DNA of 64,000 nucleotides from Bolinopsis microptera (Eukaryota > Ctenophora > Tentaculata > Lobata > Bolinopsidae). The position numbers were made by a program, and so were the translations under genes. The DNA lies in assembly GCF_026151205.1 (NCBI RefSeq), contig NC_087074.1, positions 14,283,167-14,347,166 of the forward strand, read 5' to 3'. Positions 58,907 through 64,000 of this stretch are shown here, one piece after another (position 1 is the first letter of the stretch; each line of letters opens with the position of its first letter). The notes beneath the pieces were generated by a model. It had not been told where the DNA came from. It did not search any database and saw nothing but the letters and a program-made list of their open reading frames with translations.

Positions 58907-59809
58907 ATGGATGTTGTCAGACCGGAGGATTACGGGGCGGAGTATGAAGAGGTTCACACTTTAGTAGAGAGTGTGATATGGGGCACCCTCTTGACAATGG
59001 GCAACATTTTGGGACTTATTGGGAATTCTCTCGTTATATTTGCGTCCCTCAAATATGGAACTTTTAAAATGGATGGAGCGACGATCGTTTTTGTGAGGAA
59101 CATTGCCATTTCAGACATGGTGGTTATACTGATGTATGGAATTCCCATTGGGATAACCAACATCGCCCGGACTTGGGTATTTGGTGGGACAATGTGCAAA
59201 ATAATTGGTTACGCTGTATCTATCCCAGCTTTCGCTAGCATCAACTTTATCTTGATCGTTTCAATACATCGATATCTTAGGTGCCGATATCCAAACTCTG
59301 CTATAACAGGCATTGGTCACAAAAAAGCGAATATTATTGCTGTCATTGTTTGGTTTTTCTCTTGCATCTTCATCGCCTATACTCTGATCGTCCACGGTAA
59401 ATCTGATTTCAATGCCAAACTTGCTGTTTGCTCTTTTATATACGGACGAGACATTCCCAACCTCGTTATTATGAGTCTTCTCACCCTGGTCCCGTTTACC
59501 GTAATCACCGTCATTAACATAGTCCTGTGGGCCTATGTGAGTACGTATTTAAAGTCACATACGGACACTCCACTCAGACCACCACAGCCCTGGTCACAAC
59601 CGCGGCGGTTACAGGTCTCTTCTGGGTGATGTGGTGTCCTACTGCGGTATACGGTTCCACCTCTTTGCTATAAAAGGGGAAGACTGGATACCGGCATGGC
59701 TGGAAAAATGCGGTATCTCTACATCTTATTGTTGGGAGCGTACCTAAACCCGTTTATCTATACCTTGACATTTTTTCATCGCCTCAATCAATTCTTTAAA
59801 AATCTATAG
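58907..59809 (+). pseudogene. Class A GPCR, frameshifted paralogue
   Basis: The first frame runs from ATG 58907 and encodes TM1-TM5: GLIGN, AISDM, a Cys in GTMC, SIHRYLRC (DRY position) and a Cys in AVC. It then goes out of frame near 59557. TM6 continues one frame back (TTTALVTTAAVTG, LFWVMWCP); a second shift near 59650 leads to FHLFAIKGEDWIPAWL, and a third near 59705 returns to the first frame for TM7 (YILLLGAYLNPFIYT) and the end at 59807-59809. All three are consistent with single-base losses, net minus three. As written the protein stops at 59629 after 240 residues. There is no intron at the TM1 position where the neighbouring paralogue has one. Either a recent pseudogene or base-deletion errors in the assembly. 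Confidence 0.82.
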
Positions 59810-59877
59810 ATGCAATGCCCGAGGCTGCATGCTGCAGCAGTAGCCGCAACAGCAACTAAAGACACCACGATAAAAAT

Positions 59878-60132
59878 TTATTAAATACAGAATAAATGTT
59901 TATTAATCCACGAATCAACGCTCGCGGATCGCGCTTTCTCACAAATCAACGCTCTCTTACTGATCAGGATCTTATTCTTAGTGCTTAGTCTTACAAAGTT
60001 ATTTTTCGATACAGCATCAAACATGGAATAATTGCTATTGATCAAATTATATTATTTTGCTGAGTGGTGTATCTTAAAAATAATATCTTCAAGAACGCGA
60101 GCGTTGATTCGTGTATTTATTCTGTATTTGAT
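59878..60132. repeat. Inverted repeat in the GPCR 3' flank
   Basis: CACGAATCAACGCTCGCG near 59909-59926 and CGCGAGCGTTGATTCGTG near 60096-60113 are exact complements; flanking AAATACAGAATAAA / TATTTATTCTGTATTT extend the pairing imperfectly. Confidence 0.75.
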
Positions 60133-60275
60133 AAACTATCTTAGATATAGGGCAGTCGAGTTTTATTCTTCTTTCTTTCAACGCTGGACAGCACTCGTGC
60201 ATACCGAATTTTTGGCAGTCCTCGAAAATTAGTGCCATGACAAGAATTAGGAGCCATTTAATAATAGGAATATTA

Positions 60276-61625
60276 ATTTGACCAAAACCCATAATCATGG
60301 GTAGAGTGTACCGCTGCCAGTGTCTCTCTTTTCCAAACAAAAGGAAATGATATAAATTTGAGGAACAGTCCGCTAATGCAAATTGATACCGAGAATGAAA
60401 TCGGTCGCTCGCTTTTTCAAATCAATAAGCTTTATTACAATTCGTGAGCCGTGATCGAATTGAAAAAGCGAGCGACCGATTTCATTCTCGGTATCAATTT
60501 GCATTAGCGGACTGTTCCTCAAATTTATATCATTTCCTTTTGTTTGGAAAAGAGAGACACTGGCAGCGGTACACTCTACCCATGATTATGGGTTTTGGTC
60601 AAATATCATCTCTTTTTGATTATAATGTCAGGATAATTTACACAGCTAGTCGAAACTTCATTAACAAGGAGGTAATTTCGACGATTTCGAAATTCTGCCT
60701 TTGAAAACGTTTCCTTGTGTTTAGTTAGGTATATCTGTCGATAACCGACTGAATATGGCACTTTTTACTCATTCAAGTTGGCATTAAATTCATATATAAT
60801 GCCATTTAAATATCGTGGAAAGCAGAATATATTCGAAATCACGAGTGAGCAAAATTCTCACCTTTCGCACGTGCAAACTTTGAGCGGACGTTGCGTGCGC
60901 ATAAAATATTGAATCACCGTAAATTTTTGTATAGTGGTATTTAATATATAGTTTGATAAGCATGCAAAGTTTCAGAAGATTTCAAAAAGAACTTGGATCA
61001 CAACGGGACTCCAAAGTTGATAAAAATCGTGAAAATCAAAATTTTTAGTGATTTTAGCTATTTTAAATCAATTTGGGCGTGTCCCCACGTGTGCAACTTT
61101 TCGATTTTTAACTTTAAAACTAGCCTATAACACAATTTACACCTTTAAGAAGCAAAATTGAGCTCCACAACCCAAGGGATGGCCCAACACCAGAGAATAC
61201 TAATTCACAACTTTTGTGTTTTTATAAAATTATTCTTCAAAAAAGCACTAACTTCAATAGCAAATATCTTTATGAAGGAGTAAGGTAGGAAACTTTTCCG
61301 GTAGATTTTCAGAATGCTTGAACAATTATCTAAGATAGAAATGTCCTCAGATTTTGAATAAAATTACTCCTTAATGGTGTAAAATCGATTTGAAAAGTTG
61401 TTATTTTGTCAAAAATCAAGTTTTAAAAACACTTAAATTGATGACGTCATCAAGTGATGATGATGATGATAAATTATTTTTCAATATAAAGTAAACTAAA
61501 GTATAAACGATTATCTTTAAAACCTGTGGTTCGAAATGACTGTATCTTTTATACTTTTGAATCTACGGACACTTAAATGTAGGCTACAATTGACTGCAAA
61601 AAGCGTCTATACATATTATTATATA
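60276..61625. repeat. Large repeat unit, copy A, with palindromic head
   Basis: The head 60276-60604 is a palindrome (arms starting TTTGACCAAAACCCATAATC, centre near 60440). About 1 kb of further sequence follows, including TTCGCACGTGCAAACTTTGA and GCGTGTCCCCACGTGTGCAA. The whole unit recurs as copy B in the same order. No coding frame is supported. Confidence 0.88.
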
Positions 61626-63165
61626 TTTGACCAAAACCCATAATCATGGGTAGAGTGGACCGCTGCCAGTGTCTCTCTTTCCCAAACAAAAGGAAATGAT
61701 ATTAATTTGATTGACCGTGCTCAAATGCAAAATGATACCGAGAATGAAATCGGTCGCTCGCTTTTCCCATTCATTCACGGCTTACGAATTGTAATAAGTT
61801 TCGATTGATTACATCAATCAGATGCTGTAAAAATCTCTTTGGGTTGCGTTCGGGTCGATACCTAGTATTTCGGGGTAAGGGTGGTAGTTATTAGTATTAC
61901 TTATTGAATAAGCTGAAGTTTATTGAATCTTTATTGCCGAGTACAGCTGCCTTTGGATAGTTCTTCTTAATCTATTACAATTGTAAATGAATGGGAAAAG
62001 CGAGCGACCGATTTCATTCTCGGTATCATTTTGCATTTGAGCACGGTCAATCAAATTAATATCATTTCCTTTTGTTTGGGAAAGAGAGACACTGGCAGCG
62101 GTCCACTCTACCCATGATTATGGGTTTTGGTCAAATATCATCTCTTTTTGATTATAATATCAGGGTACTTTATAAAGTTGAAATATACACTGATATCTTC
62201 ATTAATAAGGAGGAAGTTTCAACGATTTCGAAATTTTTCCTTTGAAAACATTTCCTTGTGTTTAGGGAAGCATATCGGTCGATCACTGACTGAATATGCC
62301 ACTTAATACTCATTCAAGTTGGCATTAAATTCATATATAATGACATTAAACTGTCGTGGCAAAGCAGAATTTGTTGGAAATCACGAATGAGCAAATTCTC
62401 ACCTTTCGCACGTGCAAACTTTGAGCGGACGTTGCGTGCGCATTGAATATTGAATCGCCGTAAATTTTAGCATGTAATTGTTTTATATATAACTTGATAA
62501 GCATGCAAAGTTTCAAAGTATTTCAAGAAGAATTGTAATCACAACGGGACTCTAAAGTTGACAGAAAATGACGAAAACAGCAATTTACAGTGATTTTAGT
62601 AATTTTCTATCAATTTGGGCGTGTCCCCACGTGTGCAACTTTTCGATTTTTAACTTTAAAACTAGCCTAATGCACAATTTATACCTATAGGAAGCAGAAC
62701 TGAGCTCCACAACCCAAGGCATGGCCCAACACTAGAGAATACTAAATCGCAAAATTGACGTTTTTATAAAATAATTCTTCAAAAAAGCACAAACTTCAAT
62801 GACGAATATCTTTATGAAGGAGCAAGCTAGAAAAATTTTCCGGTAGATTTTCAGAATGCTTGAACAATTATCTAAGATGAAAATTTCCTCATATTTTGAA
62901 TACAATTACTTTTTAATGGTGTAAAATCATTTTTAAAAGTTATTACTTTGTCAAAAATCAAGTTTTAAAAACGGTTAACTTGATGACGTCATCAAGGGGT
63001 GTTCATGACGTCAAATAATTTGTTTATAAATGTTAACTAAAGTGTAAACAATTATTTTCAAGACCTGTGGTCGGAAATGGCTGTATCTTTTATACTTTAG
63101 AATCTATGGACAATTAAATACAGGCTACAATTGACTGGCAAAGCGTCTATCCCTGAATATATATG
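61626..63165. repeat. Large repeat unit, copy B, with palindromic head
   Basis: Same architecture as copy A: palindromic head 61626-62137 with the same arm sequence but about 180 bp more in the centre, then a 1-kb body homologous to 60605-61620. Both bodies carry TTGATGACGTCATCAAG, itself palindromic. Probably a tandemly duplicated, non-coding mobile element or satellite. Confidence 0.88.
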
Positions 63166-63178
63166 TATGTATATATCA

Positions 63179-64000
63179 CGACAATCTATCGTAAAACATG
63201 GGTTCTAGAAAACCCACTTCCCGATGCTCCTGAAACCTGGAACTTTTTTTGCAGTCGATTTGGTCAACGTCTAGACGCCCTGAAAAATTTCAGATCTCTA
63301 ACTCAATTTTAACATGGTTTTTAAAGCACCTGAATATGGCGATTTTGGGTTTTTTACCGAATTTCGTATAACAGTGCTGGCGAGTATTTTATGCAAATTT
63401 CTTAAAAATCTCAACATAACTATTTTTTATTCCTGTCATCTTTGACATCAAATTAGAATGTTTTGAACTAAAAATAAATCTGCTGAACGACTTCCGATGA
63501 GTCTTAATGCCTGAAAAACTCCTGCCGGAGGCAGGAAAAGAGAAAGAGGCTTGTAACGTGTACCAAAGGGGGTATAATAGTATTAGTAAAGGGGGTATAA
63601 CAGTAAATGGGGTACATAGTATACCCACAATAAATGCAACGGTCGTGCTTGCCAGCACTGTGATCTTCACGACAATCTGTTGTAAAAGAGGGGTTCCAGA
63701 AAACCCACTTCCCGATACTCCTGAAACATGAAATTTTTTTCACTGTCGATTTGGACAAGGTCTAGACGCCCTGCAAAGTTTCAGATCTCTAACTCAATTT
63801 TAACATGGTTTTTAAGGCACCTGAATATGGCGATTTTGGGTTTTTTACCTAATTTCGTATAACATGCTGGCGCGAATTTTGCGAAAATTTCTTAAAAACC
63901 TCCATATAACTATTTCTTATTCCTGTCATCTTTAACATTGAATTAGAATGTTTTGAACTTAAATGTACCTGCTGAACTACTTTCGAAAGAGTTTTAATGC
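63179..64000. repeat. 490-bp tandem repeat, continuing past the window
   Basis: Copy 1 begins with ACGACAATCTATCGTAAAAC at about 63179; copy 2 begins with ACGACAATCTGTTGTAAAAG at about 63669 and runs off the window end. Shared landmarks: AAAACCCACTTCCCGAT, GTCTAGACGCCCTG and CTCAATTTTAACATGGTTTT. Open frames here are not conserved between copies. Confidence 0.88.

Overview
This is a eukaryotic, metazoan-type nuclear window: AT-rich DNA with multi-exon genes split by GT-AG introns, animal gene families (CaMKK-type kinase, secreted semaphorin, class A GPCRs), TTAGGG-type interstitial telomere repeats and a dense load of DNA transposons and minisatellites. The species cannot be fixed from the sequence. 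An invertebrate, possibly a non-bilaterian such as a cnidarian, is a reasonable guess and nothing more. The introns that can be resolved often carry a CTAAC branch-point-like motif just upstream of the acceptor.

Layout. 206-2600 (minus): a four-exon Crypton-like tyrosine recombinase gene, complete in splice phase but broken by two adjacent TAG codons, with an unexpected hydrophobic C-terminal tail. 3230-9389 (plus): E-boxes, a TATA box and a ten-exon CaMKK-type kinase gene; intron 2 holds a 23-bp array that ends exactly at the acceptor, and intron 8 an 8-bp array that starts at the donor and is interrupted by a hAT-like element. 9390-13290: no gene seen. 13291-14169 (minus): ORF1 of a non-LTR retrotransposon. 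14571-18796: a cluster of repeats (a 10-bp array of 90 units, two inverted-repeat elements, and a hexamer array capped by a hairpin). 20395-46350 (plus): promoter and nine-exon gene for a short secreted semaphorin over about 26 kb, with two further arrays flush with 3' splice sites and a 1.4-kb foldback element in introns. 46400-53765: remnants of Harbinger-like, hAT-like and pogo-like elements. 53947-59809 (plus): two related rhodopsin-class GPCR genes, the second intronless at the matching place and frameshifted. 59810-64000: large inverted and tandem repeats.

The host genes fit cell signalling (Ca2+/calmodulin kinase cascade, guidance cue, receptors), but nothing shows that they act together. 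The most unusual feature is that three minisatellites in two unrelated genes are built from units that look like complete or partial 3' splice sites (branch-point motif, pyrimidine tract and often AG), each array ending precisely at a real exon, with a fourth array growing out of a 5' splice site.
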